Assembly: GCA_004194705.1 (NCBI GenBank)
Contig: SADC01001256.1
Coordinates: 558,001 to 622,000, forward strand
Reading direction: 5' to 3'
DNA from: Ditylenchus dipsaci
Lineage: Eukaryota; Nematoda; Chromadorea; Rhabditida; Anguinidae
DNA: 64,000 bases
Under the pieces are notes generated by a model. The model saw nothing but the letters and a program-made list of their open reading frames with translations. It did not search any database and was not told the DNA's origin. A program made the position numbers and the translations under genes. Below, piece by piece: positions 12,241-23,700 of this stretch. Position 1 is the stretch's first letter, and every line of letters starts with the position of its first letter.

Positions 12241-12336
12241 GATCATGATTGCTTTTTGGAATATTGTTATTTTCACGTCTTTTCATTTGCGACAGAAGCA
12301 AAATGTGCAGCGTTTTATTGCAACTTGTTTGGTATA

Positions 12337-12678
12337 CAGTCAGCCTCCAATATATATAGTCAAGTCTCGCTACACAGCTAACTCTCGCTATATAGTCAAT
12401 TCGGATGTATATGTGTTGGAGGTGCCCGGAAAAATGCCTTGGTCTCCCTTCTTAGGACGGACTGAATCTATTTTTTCTTACCTCTTTGCAGTCGGAAAAT
12501 ACGTTTGAGTCCGTCCTAGCGTACGCTGGTCAAGCCTGCGCCTAAACGAAAGCGAAAAAATCAGCAGGGGGACCAAAGCAGATTTTTTAAGGGTAAACCA
12601 CCATCGAAGATAGAGCCGTACACTCTCGCCATAAGTCAGTTTTCACGGCATCCACAGCACTTTATCGAGAGTCGACTG
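12337..12678. mobile_element. degenerate pogo-like MITE with a second MITE inside
   Basis: Ends CAGTCAGCCTCC and GAGAGTCGACTG. The centre (about 12445-12590) is a copy of the CCTTGGTCCC hairpin family also found at 13889-14078, 19316-19509 and 38318-38476. Confidence 0.5.
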
Positions 12679-13023
12679 TGGTTGGAATTTTAAGTGTTAG
12701 TAAAAACTGTTTCAATGTGCTGTCTTTAAGACAGTGTCTTAGTGTGAAGGGCTATCGGGAGTTACACCAAAAGTGAGACAAATCCCGGAATTCTGACCGG
12801 GATCCCGATGGGATACCAAAAAAAATTACGTGATCCCGATCCCTAATTTTTTTACCCTCAATCCCGAACTTAAATGCCCTCCCCGAATGCACATCTTTAT
12901 TTTGAACATGGCCTGTAGCGAAAACAGCCTCTAAATGGACTCTCTAAATGCAAAATATCTGATTTGTACAGCTTCGCTATTGTAAATTTCATATTTTCGA
13001 GTTTATTTACAAGGCTGTGAACT

Positions 13024-13376
13024 TTAAAGGAGGGGGAAAAGCCATTAAGGTTTCAAAAAGTGGCCTCGATGGCGCAGTGCGTAAGCGGTTGCGTTTTTTG
13101 GCCAAAAATAGTGTTGCAGGTTCGATCCCACGTAGTGGCACGTTATTTTTTTGGCTTGTTTAGCCAGTTTTAGAGGTAATTAGATTTTTTTAATGCCATA
13201 TTCGGAATCAAAGACCCAAATTACCCCTAGAACTGATCAAACAAGCCAATAAAAATGAAGTGCACGCATGCGGGATCGAACCTGCGCGCCCTTTAGTGAC
13301 AATAAAGCACAAACGCTTACGCACTGCGCCACCGAAGCCACTTTTTCAAACCTAAATGGCTTATCCCCTCCTTTAA
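13024..13376. mobile_element. foldback element whose arms carry tRNA-like promoter boxes, copy 1
   Basis: Both arms contain the sequence TGGCGCAGTGCGTAAGCG, which fits an RNA polymerase III A box, and 35-60 bp on GGTTCGATCCC, which fits a B box; the two copies face each other. The ends are TTAAAGGAGGGG and its inverse, with TTAA at each end. The acceptor stem expected of a working tRNA is absent, so these are tRNA-derived rather than tRNA genes. Related copies are at 29880-30140 and 60200-60860. It lies just downstream of the M28 peptidase gene. Confidence 0.8.
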
Positions 13377-13435
13377 CTAACAATATTGAAATACATTTCT
13401 ATTAATGTTAAAATGAGTCATTTTTTACTTATAGC

Positions 13436-13441
13436 TTTATT
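13436..13441 (-). promoter_or_regulatory. polyadenylation signal AATAAA
   Basis: AATAAA on the minus strand nine bases after the stop codon of the M28 peptidase gene. The position is close but usable. Confidence 0.5.
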
Positions 13442-13449
13442 TTTTGCGG

Positions 13450-16400
13450 TTATTCAGTCTTCCAATCATCCATATTAGCAAGGACATGAGCAAGACTAGA
13501 GAATATAGCAGCTGTATAGTCAATATCACCCTCTTTAAAGACAGTCATGTAGTCGCCGTTGGAGTGGTGAAAATAAAAGTAATAGTTAGCACCTAAAAAC
13601 TCACAAGTTTAGAAAGTTAGCAAGTTTTCGATGATTACACAATAAAAAAACCTTTATCAGAAGAATAATTAACTCCAGGCACTTTGTCTTTTGTCCAAAA
13701 ACCGACATCTCCCTGTAAATTGAAAACTTCACTTTTTTTATAAAAGATACGTCAATCCACGAGAGTTCAAGAAAAAGAGGAATTTTTTCAGTAATACTGC
13801 ATTAACTTTGTTTTTCATAACCGCAGCCTATTTTTGATAGTAAGCAAACATTTTTGGCTCTATTAAACAATGGAGGGGGGGGGGGAATTGCCTTGGTCCC
13901 CTTGTTGTTTTCGTTGGACTTTTTAGGCTTAGGCGAGGGTAGGCCAGCGTATGTTAGGACGGACTTAAACATGTTTTATATGACTCCTGTCTTAGTTCAT
14001 TTTTACACACGCTAGACAAACCCTTGCCTAAGTGTTAGCCTAAAAAATTACATAAAAAACAACAAGGGGGACCAAGGCAAAAAATGCTCATTGTAGAATA
14101 GGGCCACATTTTTAGACAGACTTATCAAAATAATAAACCGGATTGAGAATGTAAAACAAAAAAATTCCTTTTTAAAAAAGAATTCTTATCAGTCATCTGT
14201 GTATTAAGTTTTGAGTGCTTAACGGGATTACTTAAATTGGCGACACATGCTCCCTGTTGAACAGTACTTCCTCTTTATACCTTATGAAATTTGACAGCAA
14301 TTTTTCAATTTTTAGAGCCGTATTCATAAGCAAATAGACCAAATGGAACACCAATCCGGTGTCAAAATTCTAGGCTTGCTCATAGAAAAAATGTTTTTAG
14401 TCAAAGTGTTTCTTATTTTTTTTAGGACTTTTTTTGCAGATTTGTAATCTGCATGAAATTTGAAACACAGCGCTACCATGACTACGCTTGACCCTCTGCG
14501 TGTTAAACTTTGCTATTATTTAGACTGTTAATTTTTCAATTTTTTAAAAATTGATTAAAAGAAGCATATTAGCGCGTTATACCGCAATTAAGGGGAGACC
14601 AGCAATTTATTTCTCTCATGACTGTTTTCTATAAACTTTCTACCTGATCCGACAAAAGTTTTCTGCCTACTTTTTAAAAGTAGGATAAGGTCATGAATAT
14701 CAGAATTGACATGAAACGCGTGAAAACGAAGACGATTTTTGAATAATTGCTGGTCCCTGCCTTAATTTGCAGTCTAACTCGCTGGTACGCCCCTTTAAAA
14801 AGCCTTTTTTCACAATTAAATATTCGAAAAATTTAAATTGAAAAAGTTGCTTTTATTTACATGCAACCTAACCTGATCAGTGCTATCTCTAACAGACAAG
14901 GGAATTTCATATTCATTAAGCAACTGCACAATTTGTTTAATTCTATTTTTCTATAAATATGTAAAGTTGGTTTTTTCATAAGCGAAAAAATCTTACTTGA
15001 TTTTCATTTCCAGCAAACTTAAGTGAGGAATTAAAGTTGAGGGGTTTGAATGCCCCATTATCAGTTTCAGACACAAAGAAAATGTTTTCATTTGAATTAC
15101 TACTGTGTGACTTGTAATAAGCTTGAGATCCAAAATATCCTTGCTCTTCTGCTGTCCAAAATACTCCTCGAATGGTCCTGTGAATTGGAATAGTCGAAGA
15201 GAGAATAGTCAAGTTACAGGCATTTTTTTTACCTCTTGGGAGCGTAATTTGAATCATGTTTGGACATATCCAATATACATTTCATGGCCTGCCAAACCTA
15301 CAAAACAATTTTTAGTAAAATATATATAAAACTTCGTAACTGCTGCCATGCCTCCTCCATCATCCATTGCTCCTTGACCAACATCCCAACTATCCATGTG
15401 AGCTGATAGCAGTACAATTTGGTTTGGCCATTGCGAGCCTCAAATTGTTTTTAAATTTTTATGCTAGTTAATTTTTATTTTAAAAATTTAGGGCGGATTA
15501 TGTAGTGGCCATCTATTAGAATTTTGACTTTAATATTTTTGGGGTTTGTTTGCTATACTGTTTTTAACTTCTAGGAGACAATGACATAGACCACAAATAA
15601 TTTTCGATATTATAGTGCAACCTCGATAACACGGCACTTTCGGAAACCCGGCACCTCGGTCAAACTGAATGTGGTTGGCCGAAAAAAAAATTAGCATTGA
15701 AGACTACCTTTGATCTCGAAGACAGTGTTTCTGGATGATGTCTCTTCTTTCATTGTAGACTTAAAACTCATTTGCACAACAATCTCTTTTTGGCGGTTGT
15801 AGAGCCGTTCAATAAGTTCAACTTCTTCTATTGGAATGCATCCAGTTGGAATTGTAGCACCTAAGTTCAAGCGTGAATGCTACATTAATATGTCTGAGTG
15901 AATCTTTATGAAGCCCTTTAAGAAAAGGAGCAGGGGGTGGCTCTATGATTTATTTCATTACGCTTATCCAAGAGGGCGGACTTTAAAAGGCTGGATTGAT
16001 GAAAAAAGGGGAGATCAATACTGGATTTACAGTGTTTAGGCCTTGTTCACAATGGTAGACTGTAAATTCATCAACTCTCACTCGCAAATGGCCATAATGG
16101 CCAAACTCCGGCCGAGTGAGGATTGTTGACTTTTTCGCAACATTTTAGCCTATTTGGTAGCTCGGAATCTCAGCTACAAAATAGCAGCAAAAGAACAATT
16201 TTTGGAAAATTAAAAAAGGTATGGCCATTTCCGAGTGAAAATTGTTGAATTTACAGTCCACCATTGTGTGCGATGTCTTACCTAATGAACAATAAAAAAA
16301 GAAGTTTTACCACTGCCTCCACTGCCTGTGTGAGCAGATCCAATAGAGAAGGGAGTGATTGATTTGACTAACAGTCCTACACCACCTTTGTTTTTGACCC

Positions 16401-17538
16401 TTTGCCAAGCTCCTCTGTAAGCTACTGTCTTACCATAGCCTTGCCATAATGGTGAAAACAGCACTATTTTTCCAGTCACATTCGTAGCCTAAACATAAAT
16501 TTCTAAGTTTTTAGTCTCATAAATATTTTATCCCACCTCAAATTCCTTAAAGTCTTTCAGCACTACTACAGAAGCAGTAACTACCGCGGGCATTGAGTGG
16601 GAAACGGCTAGCACGTTCAGTTTCAATCTTCTAGGTTGTAACATATACACTTGATCCTCGCCCTGACCCAATGTGGCAAATGATCTACTTGCTCGGTGTG
16701 AACATTGTCAAAAGAATCCTCTTTCAGCTTTTCCACAGTAAAGTCTATTGCTCTGAGCAAAAAAATTGGTTTTTGCAAGTTTTTTCTGAAACGTTTGCTA
16801 CCTTTCTAAGCTTTCACTTCCTACTTGTCTGTGGCCAAAGTCATCTGCTAATACTTCTAGCCATTTGTAACCACTGTTATATGCATCGCCTTTTGTTATG
16901 TAGTCCAGCAATTCGAACAAAGATTTTCGGAACTATAAAAGACAGCTTGGCGAAAGACTTCATAAAAATTTATGTAATTAACCTTTTGAGAGACATAGTT
17001 TGAAGATGGTGATAATGATGGGGACTATAAAATTTTAGAAAATTCCGTAAAAGCGCAAGTGCCCGCCTTTTCCAAAGAGTATTTTTTCTCTAAGCCTACC
17101 TTTTTTGGTTCTCTTGATTCTTTTTCACCCCAATCCATGGAAATGTGGAGTGTACATGTCTTTGGCCGCGAAGCGGCAAATACCCTCGGTATTGTCGGTG
17201 CAAAACGTGTGAAATAGTTGAAAAATTAAAAAGTTGGATTAGAGAAAAATACCCTTTGCAGGGGGCGGGCACTTGGGCTGCTGTCAGAAAGTTTATGTGA
17301 AATAGTTTATACTTTCGCTTACTTTAGATAAGGGCTCCACGGCAGAGCAATTGCAATTGTTGTAGCTGACAAGATTATCATTTTGGCCGTCCTTGCTAGC
17401 TGCTACCAGCAACAGAACCAGAAGTACTAGTACTACAGCCAATACAATCAGAATAGCTGCTATAGCAAAATACAGCGCTTTGAAGCTCGCGTTGATTTTC
17501 CGAAGGAGAGGAGAATTTTCAGTCTTTATTGGGTCCAT
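13450..17538 (-). CDS. CPQ: M28 metallopeptidase, carboxypeptidase Q family, type II membrane-anchored
   Basis: Twelve exons fit in phase: 17323-17538, 16983-17024, 16802-16932, 16537-16752, 16311-16488, 15708-15860, 15341-15438, 15233-15297, 14997-15177, 14873-14950, 13652-13712, 13450-13592. The product is about 520 residues (mammalian CPQ about 470). The family hydrolyses dipeptides with a free C-terminus. Zinc-site residues are all visible: His and Asp in SAHMDSWD and GAMDDGGG, Glu-Glu in WTAEEQG, Asp in SETDNG and His in YFHHSNGD. CPQ is normally secreted through a signal peptide. Here exon 1 has about 20 cytoplasmic residues then a 25-residue Leu/Val/Ala helix, which suggests a type II anchor with the enzyme outside the cell. 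The start chosen is the Met 19 residues before the helix; an open frame continues upstream and could be 5' UTR. Exon 4 is one base short: the frame breaks in a GGG run near 16663 and one added G repairs it. All other junctions keep phase, so sequencing error is as likely as a pseudogene. Confidence 0.92.
13889..14078. repeat. CCTTGGTCCC hairpin family member
   Basis: Inverted ends TGCCTTGGTCCCCTTGTTG and CAACAAGGGGGACCAAGGCA, with GCCTAAG-type words between. Other members are near 12445-12590, 19316-19509, 38318-38476, 37340-37470 and within 48633-48853. This one is in an intron of the M28 gene. Confidence 0.65.
14571..14783. repeat. foldback MITE in M28 gene intron 11
   Basis: Inverted ends AGCGCGTTATACCGCAATTA and its near-complement, followed inward by GACCAGCAATT in both arms. 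It lies between exons 11 and 10 of the M28 gene. Confidence 0.6.
15611..15680. repeat. pogo-like MITE end fragment
   Basis: Contains AGTGCAACCTCGATAACACG and a second related GGCACCTCGG block, matching the left end of the pogo-like MITE family. It lies in intron 6 of the M28 gene, next to exon 6. Confidence 0.5.
16048..16268. repeat. foldback MITE in M28 gene intron 5
   Basis: Inverted ends CACAATGGTAGACTGTAAAT and the inverse of CACAATGGTGGACTGTAAAT. The arms continue through TGGCCAT and CCGAGTG words. It sits just downstream of exon 5. Confidence 0.7.
17045..17286. repeat. GCAAGTGCCCGCC-ended MITE in M28 gene intron 1
   Basis: The ends are CGCAAGTGCCCGCC and GGCGGGCACTTGGG. A related element in opposite order is at 55722-55940 and a shorter one at 24207-24372. 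The ends of this family (CCGTAAATGCNCAAGTG) resemble those of the hairpin at 23483-23685. Confidence 0.6.
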
Positions 17539-18071
17539 TTCATTTGCCCTTGAATGATGATCAGTATCAAAAATCAATAAATATATGGCTAATAAAAAAC
17601 TAATTGATAACAAGCTACTATAAAATATAATTTTATTGACGAATAAACGGTTAATAAAAAATTTAGGATCTGTTGTGGTCAGAACATTTTTAGCTTTATA
17701 TAAGTTTGCAGCACTCCCGAAAAAAGTTGCGTTGGTGCCTCCTGTTATTCTTTTTTGCAATTTTGTTAAAATTTAATAATTCTTGAAAAGTCTCTAACTT
17801 CAATGAATTTTCGTCATCGAACATCTGCTCAAGCACCAAAATCTTATTTTCAGTTTCATATTGGTGGGACTGAGAATTGTTTGCGATCTGCAAAAAGTAT
17901 ATATTTCTGCTAGAGTGATCTTGTAAGGATCACAAATAAGACAAAAAACATGAGAATATACCAAAAAAAATAGAAAAAATAAGCAAAAAAAATAACGAGG
18001 AGACCAAAAAAATTATAAAAAAATTGCAAAAAAACAACAGGGGGGAGGGGCAAGGCAACTTTTTTTGGAAG

Positions 18072-18576
18072 GGGTCACGGCGTGTCAAACACGTCAAATG
18101 ACCAAATCGGGCTTGGCGTTCTGTTTTAATGAAAATTCAAAATAGTTTTTCATTTTTAAATACCATTGACAAAAATATGCTTAATTTTATGCACTAAATA
18201 TTCATAAAACTGTTATTTAAGATTTTCTATGGATACTCTCGTCTAAAAAGTCTGCTTCAAATTCAATTTACCCCATTTGAAGGGAGGACGTACTTTTATA
18301 TACGCATTGTCTAGGTCGTAGGTTCAAAAATCGAACTGTTTTACATTTATTTATAACAGAGCTTGATTTTTTTCAAATTGAAAGAGCAAACTTAGAGCTT
18401 TCCTGTGGTATCAAAAAAAATCGAACACAGCTTACCTAAGCAAAGTTATAACCAAAAACATAAAATGCTAAAAAACAAAATTTTTTTAATTCAAAGTGTT
18501 TTTTAAAACGAATTTGTCTCCATACGAAGATCTCGATTTGGCCTTTTGACGCGTTTGACAAGCGGTGGAGTGCGAA
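18072..18576. repeat. 0.5-kb foldback element
   Basis: Left arm GTGTCAAACACGTCAAATG followed by ACCAAATCGGG; the right arm is the approximate inverse (CGATTTGGCC, TTTTGACGCGTTTGACA). The interior is AT-rich. Confidence 0.55.
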
Positions 18577-19315
18577 CACATATAGAGTCACCTTTTTGAT
18601 ATGGTAATTTGTATAAGGGTTGTGAAATTAAACAAAATTAACGGAATTGGTTAAATTAACCGGCTAACTTAGCACTATATTAGAAAAGCTGGTGAATTAA
18701 AAAATATATTTATGAAAGCGGTTAAATATAACTTTTTTAATATTTGAGAAACATTTTTAGTAGTCACGTTTTGCTCATCATTTTGCAGTAAACACTATAT
18801 TCCCACAACTCACTCGAACCGAACCCTCAGCATTCCCTTGAACAAACAAGACTTCAAAAAGCTGTATACAATCAACAAAGTAGAAAGTGTACCAAAACAT
18901 GTGTTAATCATGCGCAAATTTTAACATTTTTCTATTTTTTGATATAGTAGCAGGCTTAATAGCCGACTGTGCACCATTTTAGACATCATCAGTAAAAAAG
19001 AGCAATTCGGATAAATTCATTGGATTGTCTGAATTTCTGTTCTGTGCCTCTTCACCTTGCTAATTGTGAACAATAACAGCTTAACACGAAATAGACTGAC
19101 AGGGACAGCCAGATGATCTGGTGCTGAATTTCAAGCTGAACATGTCTTATGTCCCATGCACATGGTCCAATAACATGTCCAGAAAAAACACACAGTATAT
19201 ATACCGAAATTCCATATTTCCGAATTTTATTGTGCAACAAAATTTGCTGTAAAAGAATGAGCTCAAATTTTACCAACATCTTTTCGGCTTTATACGAGAG
19301 GATTACAGTTTTTTG

Positions 19316-19509
19316 CCCTGGTCGTTCTGTTAATTTTTTTGGGCTTTAGGGTTAGGCAAAAGTAAACTGGATGTTCGGACGGACTAAAACATGTCTTTTG
19401 TACTTTTTGAAACATCGAGAAGCATTTTTGAGTCTGTCCCACCATACCCTTGCCTAAGCCTAAAGCCATAAAAATCATGAAAAATCAACAGAGGAACCAA
19501 GGCAAAAAA
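19316..19509. repeat. CCTTGGTCCC hairpin family member
   Basis: The right end has GGAACCAAGGCAAAAAACTG, with the inverse at left (CAGTTTTTTGCCCTGGTCG). The interior has GGACGGACTAAAACATG as in the member at 13889. Confidence 0.6.
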
Positions 19510-20045
19510 CTGCCCTCCTCATTCATAGGGCCACTTATCACCAAAAATAAAAAATTAAATTTAAAAAATATTTGTTGGAAGTGATAAGTATGTGCCATAG
19601 CTTTTTAACTACAAGGAAAAAACATTTTTAAAATTAAAAGAAAAATCAATTTAAGGTTTTGTTATTAAAGGGTACAAGCTACTTAAAATAGATCATTATT
19701 ACAGACCTGCTTAAAAATTATGAATTATTAATATTATCGCTGGGAAAAACCCCCAGCACTGCACAAATGCAAATGTTTCTATCCACCTTCACACAAAGAC
19801 TTAACAAAGTTTGCTTGATCAAAAAAAGGTTTGAAAAAATTGTTTCACATTATTTTTGCTTCTTTTGCCAATTATAAAAATTTTTTTCGAAGCCATAATG
19901 CATGGTATCATGGTGTAATTTTTTTTCAAATAATCGATATCATGAAGCAATTTTGCATTCTACCAAGTTTTCTTTGACTTTTAAGAAAAATTTAAAATCG
20001 TTAGCATGTGAGCCAGAGCTGAGGAGAGGATTTATTTATCGTATT

Positions 20046-20291
20046 TACCGTATATTCTCTATTAGAAGGCCCCTCTCTAATAGAAGGCCCCCTTGAGGAC
20101 CTATATATCAGCCTAGAAAAAGAAATTCGCAAATCTGTTTTTCGCGTTTTCTTAGTTAGCACGAGCTCACCTGATTCCACTTTTAAAATTTTAGTTGAGC
20201 ATTCAAAAATCTCAAAATCGAAATATTTTTTTCCGACTTTTTTAGGGTTGAAAAATAGAAGGCCCGGCCTTCTAATAGAGAATATACGGTA
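20046..20291. mobile_element. MITE with TACCGTA ends
   Basis: Starts TACCGTATATTCTCTATTAG and ends with its inverse (CTAATAGAGAATATACGGTA). A further CTCTAATAGACGG segment follows at 20292-20335. Relatives are at 25804-26044, 36126-36563 and 46773-46953. Confidence 0.7.
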
Positions 20292-20797
20292 CTCTAATTG
20301 ACGGACGGTCTCTAATAGACGGACACCCCAAAGTCGATTTTACCTACACCTTAATGCTTTTGAGTAATAAAAAATGTTTCAAAAAATGATTTAAAAATGT
20401 TTCGTTCAAGTTTTTGCCATTTTTATCTGCTTTCAAATTAATTGCTCATTGTCAGTCTTCACTTGTACTACATTCAAAATGTCACAGACACATCGAGTGA
20501 AATAAAGTTCTATTTTAGCTTACCAAATGGCCGAACCTTTCGGACATGGAAAATGGAATCGAAGCGAGCAACCTAGAGGCTCAGATAGTCGTATAAAATA
20601 AATAGATGGACAAGAGGTGGTCGAGCACGCGGAAGCTGTTTCGAATAATGATGACGCAAAAAAGTTCGGAGTCTTATCGACTGTCGCAAACAAAAGGGCA
20701 CGGTAATATTCAAAAACACAATTTTTTGTTTATAAATATATTTATTTTTTGTTGATGGTAATATACAACACAATGTGAGCAATGTATAACAAATGAT

Positions 20798-23700
20798 TTA
20801 AGCTGTTGCTCCTATTACTGGCAAAGACAATCTATTCAAATTTACTTTGTTCATTAATACCCAGATACTGCCTTTACGCTCCTCTGGTCTATGGTGTTCT
20901 TCGTTGTCGGAATTGCTGCGTGAGGGTTTGTATTGAGGACCAACTGCAGTCACCGAGAAACTCATTCTGAGTCTTGTTCTTTTCTCTGGGCTATAGCAAC
21001 GGCCGAACACAATCACCCATTTGGAGAGCACAAACTTCCTGAATGGTCCAATCAGCATAATTGTGGCTGTGCAGTTGACTACTGGAATCCAGGCTAAAGT
21101 CATGGTCGTCAGAAGACCCATTCCTGGCACTATTTCTATGTGTAGAATCGCATTGATGAAAATAAATGAAATAGGAATAATTGATACAACAAATGGGGCA
21201 ATCGACTAAAATGATAATATTAATAAAAAAGTTTATTTTTGATAGTTTTAATATTTTTTAGATAGTTTACAATCGAAATATTATTATTTTTGTCAATACA
21301 GGGTGTATCAAGATCTTAAGACCTCTAGACCCAACTTTAGACCGCCAACTTTTCATTCTAAGGTGAACCCGAAATTCTGTGAAAGCAGTTTGACTCAGTT
21401 GATCTAAAACATGATTCTCGCTTGGTCAAGGATACAGTGTCAAAATAATTTTTGCTTGGTACCCCTTGTGGTTTCAGTCCTGGTCTGTGCATGGCAACTG
21501 GATAGGCAAGTTTCAATTCACAGGTGGGTATCAAACGAAAATCGTGTTTCTGACATTATTCACCTAATTAATTTCGGATCAAGGGAAGCCGAATGCGAAA
21601 AACTTTTTGAGTTGAGCGGACTTTTTGAGCTCCTTGTTAATCTTGTAGAAGAACCAAATAAACAATTTGTAGCCCGTACCGACGCCCGCACCTACCCAAG
21701 TCCCCCCCCTCCACCCGCAAAAAATTGGCCACCTCCTCTTTGCTTTTCAACAACACCCATCCCCCTCCCCCCCGCAAATTTTTTTATGCAATCTCACCCG
21801 CACCCCGAAAGACGAGGCGGGAGGCCAAGCCCACTTAAAAGATGCTTGAAAGCTCATGTTTAAGCATCTAGACATTTTCGTTACTTAAATTATCACGTTA
21901 TAACAAATGAGTCAATAACATGAGTTTTGGTTTCAAGAGTTACGTATATATTTCACTAAGAAATCAAAATTTCGTTTAATATAAAGAATTATGCCAATTA
22001 ACTAATTTTTTGCCCAGCCTACGCACTTCCACCGCCATTGATTATTAACTGTTAAGCTTAGAACTTTGAACATTTTTTGGAAATCATAGAACTTTCTAAT
22101 TATTTATTTGTTCATTGAAATTTTTAAATTCAATTTTGCGTAATTCTTTGAGTATTTTGGATTTGTTTTATCATGCCTGTAACTTACAGAAAAACAAAAC
22201 AGTGCCAAAACATAATGTTTAAACTATGAACTTTTTAGCAATGAACTTGTAAATATTAGTTACCTGAATGAGCAACACTGCGTTAAGTTGTCTGTGCAAC
22301 AGCTTTGTTTTTGCAGTCATTAGTTGAGCGGATTTTTTGAGCTCCTTGTTAATCTTGTAGAAGAACCAAATAAGCAAAGTGTAGCCCATGCCGACCACTA
22401 TGAAGGCATACAAGGCAAGAAAAATAAACTCGAAGGATTGCTGCAAAACAAGCTTGGGTTAATGCATCACCATCAAAAACAAGGCATTCTTACCGTATCA
22501 GCCACTAAAAAAGCTCTGAGCTGGCCACTTGGCTGTCTCCAATATATGCCTTTGAGAAAACTCTCGAACATGGACTGTGAATCGGTGGTTTTGGTGAAGC
22601 ACCAGACGGTCACTGAGGCATCTATACATGACAGAAATAAGGCAAAACTGGCTAGAAGACATATTTTTTGGCCGCTCAGGGTGTCTTTTCTGAAATATGG
22701 TATGTTGGAAGTGTTGGAAGTTATTTATTGCTAAGTTTGCAATAATTGTATCAAATTTGGTGGATAATTTTGCTTATTACACTAATTTTTGTAGCTTTTT
22801 TGAATTTACTTATCTTGTAGTCAAGACAAGTCTCGAACAGCACAAAACACAATTATTTATTTAAGTTTGTTAGTGTTAGAATGCACAAGAGAACCATGAA
22901 TTTGTCTAGTTTTTTTTATCTGACAAGGTTTAGAGAAGTTATGTCACTTGAAATAGACAGACTTTTTTTTATTATTTTTTGGATAAACGATTTTTAAAAC
23001 ACCATTCTATAACTCTTGGAGTACACACAGAAACGAATACTATTTTCTTGATATATTGTGGCTTAAACCTAACTGAATTTTTTATCTAAGAAAGCTTATG
23101 CAAAGCAGAATGTAAAAATAAAATTTTTGCCATTGTACACTAAAAATTGCTATAAAAAACTGACAAATCCATTAAAAAGTTGTTATCACCAAAAAAATGC
23201 TAGAATTTATGTAGGCCCCTATCAGAATTACAATTAGGCAGAGTGCCTGGATAAGCAGTTCATAATCTGATAAAGGCAAAAACCACTACCCTGCACTTAT
23301 ATAGCTTAGATTTGTCAATCCCTACGAATGATTCACTGCGAACTAATACGGTAAGAAAATGCACCAGTCTTATTTCATATTTTTTTTCGAAATCTTCTCA
23401 TTTTGGAGGAGTGTAGACGCTTTGCTAGCGCTCAGCTCTGTGATTGCAAGCTAAGCACAACTGTGACCCTTACTAGGCAAAACACTACTACCGTAAATGC
23501 TCTAACAACCAAAACCGGAAAACTTTGTAGTCAATCTCGAGATTTCGGATGAGAATTCAAATTCCAAAAAGTGAAATCAGTAAAGCTCGTGAGAGTTAAA
23601 AAAATTCTTCAGTCTCAGATATAGCTCCTCAAAGTAGGGGGTGGCGGGTTAAAAGACACTGTCGGCCTATCAGAGCATTTACGGTATACCAAGCAAATTT

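Larger units (their letters stand above)
10298..12899. mobile_element. 2.6-kb composite hAT-type element with nested insertions
   Basis: The outer ends are AGAGATGTGCA and TGCACATCTTTA, with CGGGATC-type word arrays just inside each end. Flanking 8-mers TTTTTAAC (10290-10297) and TTTTGAAC (12900-12907) match at 7 of 8. Inside lie the hAT element 10525-11482, the foldback 11497-12240 and the pogo remnant 12337-12678, so most of the length is later insertion. Confidence 0.6.
17539..20790. other. gene-free interval with MITEs
   Basis: Holds the foldback at 18072-18576, the CCTTGGTCCC hairpin at 19316-19509 and the TACCGTA element at 20046-20291. A minus-strand open stretch at about 17766-17888 follows a good acceptor (TTTTTGCAG) and could be a stray exon, but it has no partner I can identify. 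Confidence 0.45.

Noticed and set aside
13062..13142. Functional tRNA gene
   Set aside because: A and B boxes are present but there is no pairing acceptor stem, and the same sequence recurs in inverted orientation and at other loci.
17696..17893. Minus-strand frame with a good acceptor upstream of the M28 gene
   Set aside because: No donor or partner exon could be placed, and it is not in phase with M28 exon 1.
21411..21863. 150-codon plus-strand frame with a proline-rich end
   Set aside because: It overlaps the antisense exon-4 fragment and a low-complexity C-rich stretch; no domain or splice logic.
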